Source: Burkholderiales bacterium | GTDB taxonomy: Bacteria; Pseudomonadota; Gammaproteobacteria; Burkholderiales; Burkholderiaceae_C | Direction of reading: 5' to 3' | DNA: 64,000 bases | Assembly (NCBI GenBank): GCA_028868825.1 | Contig: JAGWTU010000002.1 | Span: forward strand, 1-64,000 | Shown: one piece after another, positions 54,222 to 63,700 of the stretch | Position numbering within the stretch: the first letter of the stretch is position 1 | How the letters are laid out: each line of letters starts with the position of its first letter | The notes under the pieces: model-generated | The model's input: only the letters and a program-made list of their open reading frames with translations | Told to the model about the DNA's origin: nothing | The model's database searches: none | Made by a program: the position numbers and the translations under genes

Positions 54222-55429
54222 AGTGGCTGCTGTTCGCGATCCAGAACACGCTGCGCAACCGCCGCCGCTCGCTCGTCACGGTGGCGATCGCCGCGCTCGG
54301 CACGGCGGCGATCCTGCTCGCCAGCGGCTTCGCGCTCTACACCTACCAGAGCCTCGAACAGGCGGCGGCGCGCAGTACCGGCCACCTGATCGTCGGCCAG
54401 GCGGCGCAGTTCACGAAGGACGAGGACACCCCGCTGCAATACGGCCTGGCCGACGCGCCGGCGCTGACGCGCCAGCTGCTCGCCGACCCCGACGTGCGCC
54501 AGGTGCTGCCGCGCGTCGTCTTCAGCGGCCTCATCAGCAACGGCGACAAGTCGACCGTGATGCTGGGCACCGGCGTCGAGCCCGACAGCGAGTTCGCCGT
54601 CAAGGGCCCGTTCCTCAACCTGACCGCGGGCGCCGTGCTCGCCTCGGGCTCGAAGGACGCCGAGGTGATGCTCGGCGAAGGCCTGGCGCGCAGCCTCAAG
54701 GCCAGGCCCGGCAGCAGCCTGACGCTGCTGGCGAGCACGACCGACGGCGCGCTCAACGCGCTCGACGTCACCGTCAAGGGCGTGTTCTCGACCGGCGTGC
54801 CCGACTACGACAAGCGCGTCGTCTACACCGACATCGCCACCGCACAGCGGCTGCTCAACACGCCCCGCGTCTCGACGCTGGGCGTGTTCCTCAACCGCAT
54901 GGAGGCCACGGCCCCGGCGCAGCAGCGCGTCGCCGCCCGCTACCCGCAGCTGACGGTGCAGACCTGGCTCGACCAGGCCTTCTTCTACCGGTCGGTGCGC
55001 GGCCTCTACAACCGCATCTTCGGCGCACTCGGGCTGATCATCGCGATCATCGTCGTCTTCGTCGTCACCAACGCGATGATGATGGCGATCATCGAGCGCA
55101 CGCGCGAGATCGGCACGCTGCGCGCGCTCGGCACGCTGCCGGGGCAGTTGCTGCGCAGCCTCGCGCTCGAGGGCATGGTGCTGGGCGGCGTCGGCGCGCT
55201 CGTCGGCGCGGCGATCGCGATCGCCGTCTCGCTGCTGCTCTACGTCGTGCCGGTCGAGATGCCGCCGCCACCGGGCAGCTCGCGCGGCTATCCGCTGTAC
55301 ATCACGCTCGACCCCTGGATCACGCTGGCGACGGTGGCGGCGATGGTGCTGCTGGCGACGCTGGCCTCGGCCTGGATCGGCCGCCGCACGGTGCATCTGC
55401 CCATCGTCGATGCGCTGGCGCACAACTGA
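54218..55429 (+). CDS. ABC transporter permease, FtsX/LolE type (module 2)
   Basis: A 403-residue FtsX-like permease. It begins MKWLLFAIQNTLRNRRRSLV, parallel to module 1's SLAFRNLLRNRRRSL. One N-terminal helix, a periplasmic domain (~200 residues, shorter than module 1), and three C-terminal helices with VTNAMMMAIIERTREIGTLRALG. The PPPPGSSRGYPLY segment before the last helix is also paralleled in module 1 (PPSSSERLPLQ). ATP-driven mechanical work on a periplasmic partner is inferred. Confidence 0.88.
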   Translation: MKWLLFAIQNTLRNRRRSLVTVAIAALGTAAILLASGFALYTYQSLEQAAARSTGHLIVGQAAQFTKDEDTPLQYGLADAPALTRQLLADPDVRQVLPRVVFSGLISNGDKSTVMLGTGVEPDSEFAVKGPFLNLTAGAVLASGSKDAEVMLGEGLARSLKARPGSSLTLLASTTDGALNALDVTVKGVFSTGVPDYDKRVVYTDIATAQRLLNTPRVSTLGVFLNRMEATAPAQQRVAARYPQLTVQTWLDQAFFYRSVRGLYNRIFGALGLIIAIIVVFVVTNAMMMAIIERTREIGTLRALGTLPGQLLRSLALEGMVLGGVGALVGAAIAIAVSLLLYVVPVEMPPPPGSSRGYPLYITLDPWITLATVAAMVLLATLASAWIGRRTVHLPIVDALAHN

Positions 55430-55447
55430 AAAGAAACGGACCCGGCC

Positions 55448-56206
55448 ATGAAGAGACTCGACACAACGATCGCCTGCAGCGCCATCGGCGCGCTTGCACT
55501 CATCGCGCTGCCGGCCCGCGCGCAGGACATCGGCGCCCTGCTCAAGGCGGCGGACCGGTACCGCATGTCGAGCTCGAACATGCAGGTCGAGACCGAGATC
55601 AGCGTCTTCAACGTCGACGGCAGCCTCGACAAGGAGCGGCTGTATCGCGTCTACGCCCAGGCCGGCCACCAGTCGCTGGTGCTGATGAAGAGCGCGGCCG
55701 AGAAGGGGCAGAAGGTGCTGATGCTGGGCGACGATTTCTGGCTGCTGATGCCCAGCAGCCAGCGAGCACTGCGCATCACGCCGATGCAGAAGCTGCTCGG
55801 CGACGCCAGCACCGGCGACATCGCGACGCTGAGCTGGTCCGAGGACTACACCGGCAAGCTCGTCGGCGACGAGCCCTGCGGCGAACCGCAACAGGCCTGC
55901 ATCCACCTGAGCCTGGCGGCGACGCGCAAGGGCGTGACCTACCAGCGCCAGGAGCTGTGGCTGGGCAAGGCGCACCACGAGCCGGTGAAGGCCGATCTCT
56001 ACGTGCAATCGGACAAGCTGGCCAAGCAGGCGCGCTTCGTCACCGACCGGCCGGCCGCGCCGACGGCGGTGACGCAGATGCTGCTGCGCGACCAGCTGAC
56101 GAACAGGAAGGAGACCCGGGTGCGCTACCTCGAGCGCAAGGAGCACGAGGTGCCGGCGGCGTGGCTGAACCCGATGTTCCTCGCCCACAACCCGAGCCTG
56201 GAATGA
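55448..56206 (+). CDS. LolA-like outer-membrane lipoprotein-sorting protein (module 2)
   Basis: A 252-residue periplasmic protein with a signal peptide ending LPARAQ. It shares the fold signature with module 1: VLMLGDDFWLLMPSSQRALR here against VMLKNGSDLWFYDPGTKSAV, then KLLGDASTGDIATLSWSEDY against RLMGQASNGDVVTVNFARDY, and RQELWLGKAHHEPVKADLYV. A Cys pair (PCGEPQQAC) is present only in this copy. It overlaps the barrel gene start by 4 bases (ATGA). Confidence 0.85.
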   Translation: MKRLDTTIACSAIGALALIALPARAQDIGALLKAADRYRMSSSNMQVETEISVFNVDGSLDKERLYRVYAQAGHQSLVLMKSAAEKGQKVLMLGDDFWLLMPSSQRALRITPMQKLLGDASTGDIATLSWSEDYTGKLVGDEPCGEPQQACIHLSLAATRKGVTYQRQELWLGKAHHEPVKADLYVQSDKLAKQARFVTDRPAAPTAVTQMLLRDQLTNRKETRVRYLERKEHEVPAAWLNPMFLAHNPSLE

Positions 56207-57438
56207 AGCGGCTGTGCGGCGCCACGGCGCTGGTCTGTACCGTCGCCGCGATGGCGGCACCGGAATACAGCGGCCAGGTGCGCCCCGTCGTCACCGTGCA
56301 GGACGCCGCGACGCTGGGACCGATGGCGGCGGCCGACGAGATCGCGCCGGGGACGACGGTGCTGCCGGTTTCGAACCTCGCGCTCGAGACCGAGTTGCGC
56401 GCGCAGGGCAGCGGCCTCCACGCGGTCGCCACGCTGATCCAGCAACGCCTCGAGCATCGCGGCACGAGCTCGAGCGGCTGGTTCAACGAGCTCTACGCCG
56501 CCGGCGGCTCGGGCGGCTGGCAATTCAGCGCCGGCCAGCGCATCGTCGCCTGGGATGTCGGCTACGGCTTTCGGCCCAACGACGTCGTCGAACAGGAAAC
56601 GCGCCGCCGCCTGCTGCCGGTGACGGCCGATGGCCGCCGCCTGCTCGCAGCCGAGTACTTCAACGCCACCGACAGCGCCGCGCTGGTGCTCGTGAATCCC
56701 GAACAGCCGCGCACGCAGACCGGCGAGCGTGAACCGGCGCTGGCGCTGCGCCTGTACCGGCGTGCCGGCAGCGTCGACCTCTACGGCTTTGCGCGCCAGG
56801 GCGCGCGCACGGGCGGCAGCATCGGTGCGGCCGCGGCCTGGGTCGCCGGCGATGCGCTCGAACTCCACGCCTCGGTGCGCGCCGTGAACGCCGCCGACAC
56901 GCTGGCGCCGGCGACCGGCCTGATCGGCACGAGCGGACTCGCGCGCACGAACCCCTGGATCGCCGCGACCCGGCGCCGTTTCGGCCAGGCCCTCGTCGGC
57001 GGCACCTGGACCAGCGCGGACCAGCTGAGCCTGCTCGTCGAGGCCTGGTGGGACGGCAGCGCGCTGTCCAGCGCGCAATGGCAGGCCTGGAACGATCGCA
57101 ATGCGCAACTGCGTGCACTGGCCGCTGGTCCGGCGCCGGCGGCGGCGGTGGCCGGCAACCTCGCCTGGCAGGGCCAGGCGTTCAATGCCTCGACCAATCT
57201 GCGCCGCGACAACCTCTACGCCCGGCTGAGCTGGACCCACGAGCATTGGGAGCCGGCCATCGACTGCCTCTTCGAGCCCTCCGACGGCGGCCGTGTCTGC
57301 ACCGCGACGCTGGGCTGGCAGGGCGACCGCGTGCGCATCGACGCCGGCTGGCGCGGCACCGCCGGTCCGGCGACGGCCGTGCTGCCGCAGACGCCGACGC
57401 GGCGCGTCGCCTACGCGGCGCTCGCCTGGACCTTCTGA
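56203..57438 (+). CDS. outer-membrane protein, putative barrel (module 2)
   Basis: A 411-residue exported protein (signal ALVCTVAAMAAPE) with amphipathic strands and an aromatic C-terminus (AYAALAWTF). Examples are GGWQFSAGQRIVAWDVGYGF, RVRIDAGWRGTAGPATAV and NLRRDNLYARLSWTHEHW. Like the module 1 barrel it has a strand followed by a shared start-of-barrel pattern (FRPNDVVEQETRRRLLP here; YNPTDFFRDGALRSIT there). It is the last gene of module 2. Its 3' end overlaps the convergent acyltransferase by 28 bases. Confidence 0.75.
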   Translation: MKRLCGATALVCTVAAMAAPEYSGQVRPVVTVQDAATLGPMAAADEIAPGTTVLPVSNLALETELRAQGSGLHAVATLIQQRLEHRGTSSSGWFNELYAAGGSGGWQFSAGQRIVAWDVGYGFRPNDVVEQETRRRLLPVTADGRRLLAAEYFNATDSAALVLVNPEQPRTQTGEREPALALRLYRRAGSVDLYGFARQGARTGGSIGAAAAWVAGDALELHASVRAVNAADTLAPATGLIGTSGLARTNPWIAATRRRFGQALVGGTWTSADQLSLLVEAWWDGSALSSAQWQAWNDRNAQLRALAAGPAPAAAVAGNLAWQGQAFNASTNLRRDNLYARLSWTHEHWEPAIDCLFEPSDGGRVCTATLGWQGDRVRIDAGWRGTAGPATAVLPQTPTRRVAYAALAWTF

Positions 57439-58322
57439 TCCTCGAGCATCAGGCGGTCGATCAGCGCGTCCTTGGCCACCCATTGCGCGTCGACCCAGCC
57501 CGTGAGCCGGCGCCGGTAGGCGCGGTCCATGATCGGGTCGCCGCTGATGAGCTCGGCCGGTATCGGCACCTGGCTCACCCGCACATGGACCGTGCCGACG
57601 CGCCCGCACAGCAAGTCGGCGAAAGTCGGCGTGCCATGCGGGTAGACGATGGTGACGTCGATCATCGACTCGAACATGTCGCCCATCGTCGCCAGCGCGA
57701 TGCCGAGGCCGCCGATCTTGGGCTTGAGCAGGTGGCGGTAGGGGCTGCCCTGCTCGTCGCGCTTGGCATCGCTGTAGCGCGTGCCCTCGAGGAAGTTGAT
57801 GACCGAGGTCGGCACCTGCTTGAACTTCTCGCAGGCCTCGCGCGCCGCCGTCAGGTCGCTGCGCTGGGCGCCGGCACCCTTGCCGCGCTTCATGAACGGG
57901 AAATCCAGCGCCCACCAGGCCCAGCCGATCACCGGCACCCAGATCAGCTCCTGCTTGAGGAAGAACTTCAGGAACGGCACGCGGCCATGCAGCACGCGCT
58001 GCAGCACGACGATGTCGACCCAGCTGCGGTGGTTGCTCGACACCAGGTACCAGGCGTCCTCGCGCAGGCCTTCGGCACCCTCGATGCCCCGGACATCCCA
58101 GGGCGCCGGGCTGGCGGCGGCGATCCAGGCGTTGTTGATCGCCACCCAGGTCGAGGCGAGCGCGATCAGCACGCGGTCGCAGACGCGGCGCACGGCCGTG
58201 GCGCGGATGGCGAACTTGACCGCCGCCGCCGGCACCATGGCCAAGGTCAGCAGCAAGGTATTCAGCGCCAGCACCGTGCCGGTGATGGTGCCGCGCAGGG
58301 CCGGGGGAAGTCGGGAGATCAT
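57411..58322 (-). CDS. PlsC-type lysophospholipid acyltransferase family protein
   Basis: A 303-residue LPLAT. It has the family's catalytic NHRSWVD (H-x4-D), the glycerol-phosphate-binding FLEGTRYSD and an N-terminal membrane helix (TVLALNTLLLTLAMVPAAA). The length and FPFMKRGKG segment recall YihG/YcxB-like acyltransferases, which act on lysophosphatidic acid or related lipids at the inner membrane. ATG 58322 is chosen as the start of the first conserved helix. It converges on ABC module 2 with a 28-base overlap. Its closeness to a lipid-type transporter may or may not be meaningful. Confidence 0.88.
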   Translation of the reverse strand: MISRLPPALRGTITGTVLALNTLLLTLAMVPAAAVKFAIRATAVRRVCDRVLIALASTWVAINNAWIAAASPAPWDVRGIEGAEGLREDAWYLVSSNHRSWVDIVVLQRVLHGRVPFLKFFLKQELIWVPVIGWAWWALDFPFMKRGKGAGAQRSDLTAAREACEKFKQVPTSVINFLEGTRYSDAKRDEQGSPYRHLLKPKIGGLGIALATMGDMFESMIDVTIVYPHGTPTFADLLCGRVGTVHVRVSQVPIPAELISGDPIMDRAYRRRLTGWVDAQWVAKDALIDRLMLEDQKVQASAA

Positions 58323-58419
58323 CGAATGCGAGGCAGCGGACCGCGGTGGGTCCAGGCCGCGATTCTGGCGCACGGCGTTGTCGGCACCGTGACGGCGGCG
58401 CTGGGCGAGAATGCGGGCC

Positions 58420-59124
58420 ATGAGAATCGCGTTCGGGCGCCATGCCGAGGGACATCGCAACGACCGCATCGGCTGGCTGCGCGCCGCCGTGCTCGGCGCC
58501 AACGACGGCATCGTCTCCACCGCCAGCCTGGTCGTCGGCGTTGCCGCAGCGCGGGCCAGCGCGGCCACGCTCCTCGTCACCGGCGTCGCCGGCCTCGTCG
58601 CCGGGGCGATGGCGATGGCCGCGGGCGAATATGTCTCGGTGCACAGCCAGGCCGACACCGAGGCCGCCGACCTCGCGCGCGAACGCGCCGAGATCGAGCT
58701 CGACCCGGCCGCCGAGGAGCGCGAGCTGGAGTCGATCTACATCGGCCGCGGCCTCACGCCCGAACTCGCGCAGCAGGTCGCGGCCCAGCTCAGCGCGCAC
58801 GATGCGCTCGGCGCCCACGCGCGCGACGAGCTCGGCATCAGCCAGCAGACGAGCGCGCGGCCGGTGCAGGCGGCGCTGGCCTCGGCCGCGAGCTTCGCCG
58901 TCGGCGCCGCGCTGCCGCTGGCGGTGGTGGCGCTGGCGCCGCGGCACGATGTCGCGCTCTGGGTCGGCGCCAGCGCCGCCGTCTTCCTGGCGCTGCTGGG
59001 CATGCTTTCGGCGCGCACCGGCGGCGCCAGCATGACCGTCGGTGCGGCGCGCGTCACCTTCTGGGGCGTGCTGGCGATGGCCGTGACGGCGGGGGTGGGC
59101 GCCGCGTTCGGCGCCGCGGTCTGA
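58420..59124 (+). CDS. VIT1/CCC1 family iron/manganese transporter
   Basis: A 234-residue membrane protein of the vacuolar iron transporter family. Typical features are GWLRAAVLGANDGIVSTASL, AGLVAGAMAMAAGEYVSVHS, and QADTEAADLARERAEIE before the second half of the fold, plus the cytoplasmic metal-binding helix (LAQQVAAQLSAHDALGAHARDE, shortened here). It likely exports Fe or Mn into the periplasm. Starts at ATG 58420; ATG 58411 is equally possible. It is divergent from the acyltransferase. Confidence 0.9.
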   Translation: MRIAFGRHAEGHRNDRIGWLRAAVLGANDGIVSTASLVVGVAAARASAATLLVTGVAGLVAGAMAMAAGEYVSVHSQADTEAADLARERAEIELDPAAEERELESIYIGRGLTPELAQQVAAQLSAHDALGAHARDELGISQQTSARPVQAALASAASFAVGAALPLAVVALAPRHDVALWVGASAAVFLALLGMLSARTGGASMTVGAARVTFWGVLAMAVTAGVGAAFGAAV

Positions 59125-59140
59125 GCCGACCGCTGCGGCG

Positions 59141-60046
59141 ATGCACTTCGACCTCACCGACCTGCGGCTGATGGTGCACATCGCCGAGGCCGACAGCCTG
59201 ACGCGCGGCGCTGCCGCCGCGCACCTCTCGCTGCCGGCGGCGAGCACGCGCATCAAGCATCTCGAAGCGAGCCTGGGCCTGCGCCTGTTCTACCGCAACC
59301 GCCAGGGCGTGACGCTGACGACGCCGGGCCAGGATTTCGTGCGCCAGGCGCGGCTGGTGCTGGCGCAGATCGAGAACCTCGCCGGCGAGATGCAGGAGTA
59401 CGCCAAGGGCGTCAAGGGCCATCTGCGCGTCTACGCCAACACGACGGCGCTGGGCGAGTTCCTGCCGCCGGTGCTGCACCGCTACCTGCTCGACCATCCG
59501 GATGTCAGCATCGACCTGCGCGAGCGCCCGAGCGACGAGATCGTGCGCGCCGTCACCGAAGGCCAGACCGACATCGGCATCGTCGCCGGCCATGTGCGCA
59601 CCGAAACGCTCGAGGTCGTGCCCTACCGCAGCGACCGCCTCGTGCTCGTCGTGCCGGCCGGCCATGCGCTGGCCGGCACGGCCGCGGTGGCGTTCGCGGA
59701 CACGCTGGACCTCGACCACATCGGGCTGCACGAGGCCAGCGCGATCCACGCCTTCCTGCGCCAGGCCAGCGCCGAGTTGCACCGCGCGCTGCGCCTGCGC
59801 ATCCAGGTCGGCAACTTCGAGGCCGCCTGCCGCATGGTCGACGCCGGGGTCGGTGTCGGCGTGATGCCCGAATCGGCGGCGCGCCGCCACGCGCAGACGC
59901 TGGCGATCGGCATCGTCGCGCTGACCGACGCCTGGTCGCTGCGCGCGCTGCAGATCTGCATGCGCCGGCTCGACGCGCTGCCCGGCTTCGCCCGCGACCT
60001 GGTCGATCTGCTGGTGGACGACGCGCGCGCGCACCCGACCCCGTAG
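59141..60046 (+). CDS. LysR-type transcriptional regulator
   Basis: A 301-residue LysR regulator. The winged helix-turn-helix is at residues 17-50 (GAAAAHLSLPAASTRIKHLE then LFYRNRQGVTLT). The effector domain follows (GHLRVYANTTALGEFLPP, IVAGHVRTETLEVVPYRS). It is encoded immediately upstream of the orphan TRAP binding protein and near the CaiB / MmgE genes, so it may regulate that uptake and breakdown group. The 76-base gap to the next gene leaves little room for a separate promoter. Confidence 0.92.
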   Translation: MHFDLTDLRLMVHIAEADSLTRGAAAAHLSLPAASTRIKHLEASLGLRLFYRNRQGVTLTTPGQDFVRQARLVLAQIENLAGEMQEYAKGVKGHLRVYANTTALGEFLPPVLHRYLLDHPDVSIDLRERPSDEIVRAVTEGQTDIGIVAGHVRTETLEVVPYRSDRLVLVVPAGHALAGTAAVAFADTLDLDHIGLHEASAIHAFLRQASAELHRALRLRIQVGNFEAACRMVDAGVGVGVMPESAARRHAQTLAIGIVALTDAWSLRALQICMRRLDALPGFARDLVDLLVDDARAHPTP

Positions 60047-60122
60047 TAATCCCGGCGCGCCGAGGGCCGCCGGCATGGCATGCTGGCGCGCCCCTTCCCC
60101 CCAGCAAGAACCGGAGACTCGC

Positions 60123-61142
60123 ATGAACACTCGCATCCAGCGGCGCACCCTCCTGGCCGCCGCCGGCCTCGCCGCGCTGGCGCCGCGCGCGAACGCGCAG
60201 GCCCAGGCCCCGATCGTCATCAAGTTCAGCCATGTCGTGGCGCCCGACACGCCCAAGGGCAAGGGGGCCGAGCGCTTCAAGCAGCTCGCCGAGGAGCGCA
60301 CCAAGGGCCGCGTGAAGGTCGAGATCTATCCCAACAGCCAGCTCTACAAGGACAAGGAGGAGCTCGAGGCGCTGCAGCTCGGCTCGGTGCAGATGCTGGC
60401 GCCTTCGCTGGCCAAGTTCGGTCCGCTGGGCGTGAAGGAGTTCGAGGTCTTCGACCTGCCCTTCATCTTCAAGGACACGCCGTCGTTCCGCGCCGTCACC
60501 GAAGGCGCCGTCGGCGCGGAGCTGTTCCGCAAGCTCGAACCCAAGGGCATCAAGGGCCTGGCCTACTGGGACAACGGCTTCGACGTCATGAGCGCGAACC
60601 GCCCGCTGCACCATGTGGCCGACTTCAAGGGCCTGAAGATGCGCATCCAGAGCTCGAAGGTGCTCGACGCGAACATGCGCTCGCTCGGGGCGATCCCGCA
60701 GGTGATGGCCTTCTCCGAGCTCTACCAGGCGCTGCAGTCGGGCGTCGTCGACGGCTGCGAGAACACGCCGTCGAACGTCTACACGCAGAAGTTCTACGAG
60801 GTGCAGAAGGACATCACGGTCTCCAATCACGGCCATATCTCGTATGCGGTGGTCGTCAACAAGACCTTCTGGGACGGCCTGCCGCCCGACATCCGCGCGA
60901 CGCTCGAAGGCGCGATGAAGGACGCGACGACCTACGCCAACGCCATCGCCGAGACCGAGAACACGCTGGCGATGGACCACATCCGCGCCAGCGGCAAGAC
61001 CACCGTCTACACGCTGACGCCGGCCGAGCACGCCGAATGGGTCAAGGCGATGTTCGTCGTCCACCGCCAGATGGAAGAGCGCGTCGGCCGCGCGACCATC
61101 CTCGCGGTCTACAAGGAGGCCGGGTTCAAGCCGCCGGTGTGA
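60123..61142 (+). CDS. TRAP transporter DctP-like binding protein, without adjacent permease
   Basis: A 339-residue C4-dicarboxylate-type DctP protein with a signal peptide (RRTLLAAAGLAALAPRANAQ). VIKFSHVVAPDTPKGKGAER, VEIYPNSQLYKDKEELEALQ, LPFIFKDTPSFRAVTEG, MRIQSSKVLDANMRSLGA and YQALQSGVVDGCENTPSN are strongly DctP-like. The Arg in MRIQSS is the usual carboxylate ligand. No DctQ/DctM pair adjoins it; the nearest is the unrelated set at 50595-52465. It ends with a 17-base tail-to-tail overlap on the MmgE/PrpD gene. Confidence 0.9.
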   Translation: MNTRIQRRTLLAAAGLAALAPRANAQAQAPIVIKFSHVVAPDTPKGKGAERFKQLAEERTKGRVKVEIYPNSQLYKDKEELEALQLGSVQMLAPSLAKFGPLGVKEFEVFDLPFIFKDTPSFRAVTEGAVGAELFRKLEPKGIKGLAYWDNGFDVMSANRPLHHVADFKGLKMRIQSSKVLDANMRSLGAIPQVMAFSELYQALQSGVVDGCENTPSNVYTQKFYEVQKDITVSNHGHISYAVVVNKTFWDGLPPDIRATLEGAMKDATTYANAIAETENTLAMDHIRASGKTTVYTLTPAEHAEWVKAMFVVHRQMEERVGRATILAVYKEAGFKPPV

Positions 61143-62490
61143 CGAGCAGGGCGCCGACGCGCGGCGCCTCGGCGATGGCCCAGACACGCCCGATGAGGTC
61201 GCGCATCTCGGGCTCGGTCGCACCGCCGCGATACTGCGCCAGGCGCAGCGCCTTGTCCTCGATCTCGGCACGCGTGAGCGTGTTGCCGGGGTCGCCCTTG
61301 GGCTCGTCGACGCGCGCGGCCAGGCGCCGGCCGTCGACGGTCTCGACCTCGACCTTGCCGATCCAGCGCGCCGGGTAGGCGGCGTCGACCTCGGCGTCGA
61401 GCACCATCGCGACGCGGGCGGCGAAGTCGCGCACGGCTGCAGAGTCGAATGCGCGGTCGAACTCGGCCAGCCCGGCGCGGCCGTGCAGCGCGACCATCGC
61501 CAGCACGGTGCCGATCGAGAACTTCGACTGGTGCACCGTGCGCGGGTCGACGACCGGGCCGAGGACGTCGATCGCGCCCTGGTGCACGCGCGCCGTGACG
61601 CGGGCGATGTCGGCGGCGGCGAGCGAGTCGCGGCGCATCAACGCCAGCAACGCGTCGGCCGCCGGATGCGTGTGGCGGCACGAGGCGTGGAACTTGAACG
61701 ACGTCTCTGCGGTGGCCCAGCGCGCGCCCAGGCGATCGGCCAGCCGCGCCGGGTCGGCGTCGCTGGACATGCCGGCGGCCAGCCCGCGTTCGCCGTCGAA
61801 GATGCGCGAGGCACCGGTGAAGCCGTCGGCGGCGAGGTACGCGGCGCCGAGGCCGGCCGTGGCCGCATGGGCCGTGTGCAACGGCTTCGAATCGGCCGCG
61901 TCGCGCAGGAATTCCCACAGCCCCGCCGACTGCGTGCCGGCGGAACCGAAGGCATGCAGCATCTGCGCCGGCGTCAGCCGCAGCAGCTGGCCGACGGCGG
62001 CCGCCGCGGCCAGCGTGCCCGCCGTGCCGGTGGTGTGGAAGACGCGGTAATGCGAGCGGCCGAGGAATTCACCGACGCGGATGCCGACCTCGTAGCCGGC
62101 GACCGCCGCGGCCAGCAGCTCGCGCCCCGAGCGGCCGAGCGCCTGCGCCGCGGCGAGCGCGGGCGGGAACACGACGGCCGCCGGGTGGAACACCGAGCCG
62201 TTGTGGACATCGTCCTGCTCGGCGACATGCGACGACGCGGCGTTGATCGCCGCGGCGACGAGCGGGCTGCTGCCGCGGCGCTGTATCAGGATCTCGGAAG
62301 GGCCGTCCGACGGCCCCTGGCCGGTCCAGTAGCGGGCGATGGCTTCGACCGGCCGCTCGCCCTTGCCGGCCAGCGCCGAGCCGGCCCAGTCGAGCAGCAG
62401 GTCCTCGGTGCGGCGCGCCACCGGCGCCGGGATGTCGCCGTAGCGCAGCGTGGCGGCGAATTCGGCGAGTGCCGTTCCGGGGTGGGTCAT
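61126..62490 (-). CDS. MmgE/PrpD family protein
   Basis: A 454-residue member of the MmgE/PrpD family, which includes 2-methylcitrate dehydratase and cis-aconitate decarboxylase but also many enzymes of unknown substrate. Recognisable pieces are LLLDWAGSALAGKGE, FHPAAVVFPPALAAAQALG, YEVGIRVGEFLG, HTTGTAGTLAAAAAVGQLL, KFHASCRHTHPAADALL and SKFSIGTVLAMVALHG. ATG 62490 is chosen for homology of the N-terminus. It is 19 bases downstream of the CaiB gene on the same strand, so it likely joins CoA-thioester breakdown there. Exact substrate is not assigned. Confidence 0.88.
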   Translation of the reverse strand: MTHPGTALAEFAATLRYGDIPAPVARRTEDLLLDWAGSALAGKGERPVEAIARYWTGQGPSDGPSEILIQRRGSSPLVAAAINAASSHVAEQDDVHNGSVFHPAAVVFPPALAAAQALGRSGRELLAAAVAGYEVGIRVGEFLGRSHYRVFHTTGTAGTLAAAAAVGQLLRLTPAQMLHAFGSAGTQSAGLWEFLRDAADSKPLHTAHAATAGLGAAYLAADGFTGASRIFDGERGLAAGMSSDADPARLADRLGARWATAETSFKFHASCRHTHPAADALLALMRRDSLAAADIARVTARVHQGAIDVLGPVVDPRTVHQSKFSIGTVLAMVALHGRAGLAEFDRAFDSAAVRDFAARVAMVLDAEVDAAYPARWIGKVEVETVDGRRLAARVDEPKGDPGNTLTRAEIEDKALRLAQYRGGATEPEMRDLIGRVWAIAEAPRVGALLVTPAA

Positions 62491-62509
62491 GTTTGTCCTC
62501 GATTTCAAT

Positions 62510-63700
62510 TCAGATCGCGCCGTCGGCGCGCAGCGCGGCGATCGCGTCGCCGCCGTAGCCGAGTTCGGCGAGCAGCGCATCGGTGTGCTGGCCGAGCGCC
62601 GGCACGGCGTCCATGCGCGGGTCGAATTCGGCCGGCAGGCCGGGCGGCTTCAGCGCCGGAATCGGGCCGGCCGGGCTGCCGACCTCGGTCCAGCGCTCGC
62701 GCGCCGCGAGTTGCGGATGCGACCAGACATCGGCCATCTGCCGCACGCGGGCGCTGGCGATCTGCGCCGCGTCCAGGCGCTGCTCGATCTGCGCCGCATC
62801 GAGCGCCGCGAAAGCCTCGACGATGATCGCCGTCAGCGCCTCGCGCGCGGCGACGCGGCGCGCGTTCGATGAAAAACGCTCGTCGGCGGCGAGCCCGGGC
62901 CGTTGCAGCACGCGCTCGCAGAAGACCTGCCATTCGCGCTCGTTCTGCAGACCCAGCATCACCGTGGAGCCATCGCCGGCCGGGAACGGTCCGTAGGGGA
63001 AGATCGTCGCGTGCGCGGCGCCGGCGCGCGGCGGTTGCGGCGCGCCGTCGCAGGCGTAGTACAGCGGGAAGCTCATCCACTCGACCATCGCCTCGAGCAT
63101 CGAGACATCGATGCGGCAGCCCAGCCCCGTGCGGCCGCGCTGCAGCAGCGCCGCGAGGATGCTGCCGTAGGCGTTGGTGCCGGCTGCTATGTCGGCGATC
63201 GAGCAGCCGGCCTTGGCGGGGGACTCGGGCGTGCCGGTGACGGCGAGGAAGCCAGCCTCGCTCTGGATCAGCAGGTCGTAGGCCTTCTTGTCGCGATAGG
63301 GTCCGGGGCGTTCAGGGTCGTCGCCATAGCCCGAGATGTCGCAGACGATCAATTTCGGATGCTGCGGCTGTAGCGCCTCGAACGACAGCCCGAGCCGCGC
63401 CGCCGCCCCCGGTGCGAGGTTCTGCACCAGCACGTCGGCCTGCGCGAGCAACCGCTGCAGCACCTCGCCGGCGCGTTCATGTTTGAGGTCCAGCGTCAGG
63501 CTTTCCTTGCTGCGGTTCGTCCAGACGAAATGCGAGGCGAGGCCCCGCACGCGGGCGTCGTAGGCGCGGGCGAAATCGCCGACGCCGGGGCGTTCGACCT
63601 TGATCACGCGCGCGCCGAGGTCGGCGAGCTGGCGCGTGCACAGCGGCGCCGCGATCGCATGTTCGAGCGTGACGACGGTGATGCCTTCGAGCGGTCGCAT
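62510..63700 (-). CDS. CaiB/BaiF family CoA-transferase
   Basis: A 396-residue class III CoA-transferase, which moves CoA between carboxylic acids. Diagnostic segments are RPLEGITVVTLEHAIAAPLC, LGARVIKVERPGVGDFAR, FVWTNRSKESLTLDLKH, and the active Asp142 in KKAYDLLIQSEAG. GYGDDPERPGPYRDKKAYDL and DIAAGTNAYGSILAALLQR follow. It overlaps the acyl-CoA dehydrogenase stop by one base (TGATG) and is followed by the MmgE/PrpD gene, so the three form one operon for activation and breakdown of an organic acid. Confidence 0.92.
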   Translation of the reverse strand: MRPLEGITVVTLEHAIAAPLCTRQLADLGARVIKVERPGVGDFARAYDARVRGLASHFVWTNRSKESLTLDLKHERAGEVLQRLLAQADVLVQNLAPGAAARLGLSFEALQPQHPKLIVCDISGYGDDPERPGPYRDKKAYDLLIQSEAGFLAVTGTPESPAKAGCSIADIAAGTNAYGSILAALLQRGRTGLGCRIDVSMLEAMVEWMSFPLYYACDGAPQPPRAGAAHATIFPYGPFPAGDGSTVMLGLQNEREWQVFCERVLQRPGLAADERFSSNARRVAAREALTAIIVEAFAALDAAQIEQRLDAAQIASARVRQMADVWSHPQLAARERWTEVGSPAGPIPALKPPGLPAEFDPRMDAVPALGQHTDALLAELGYGGDAIAALRADGAI

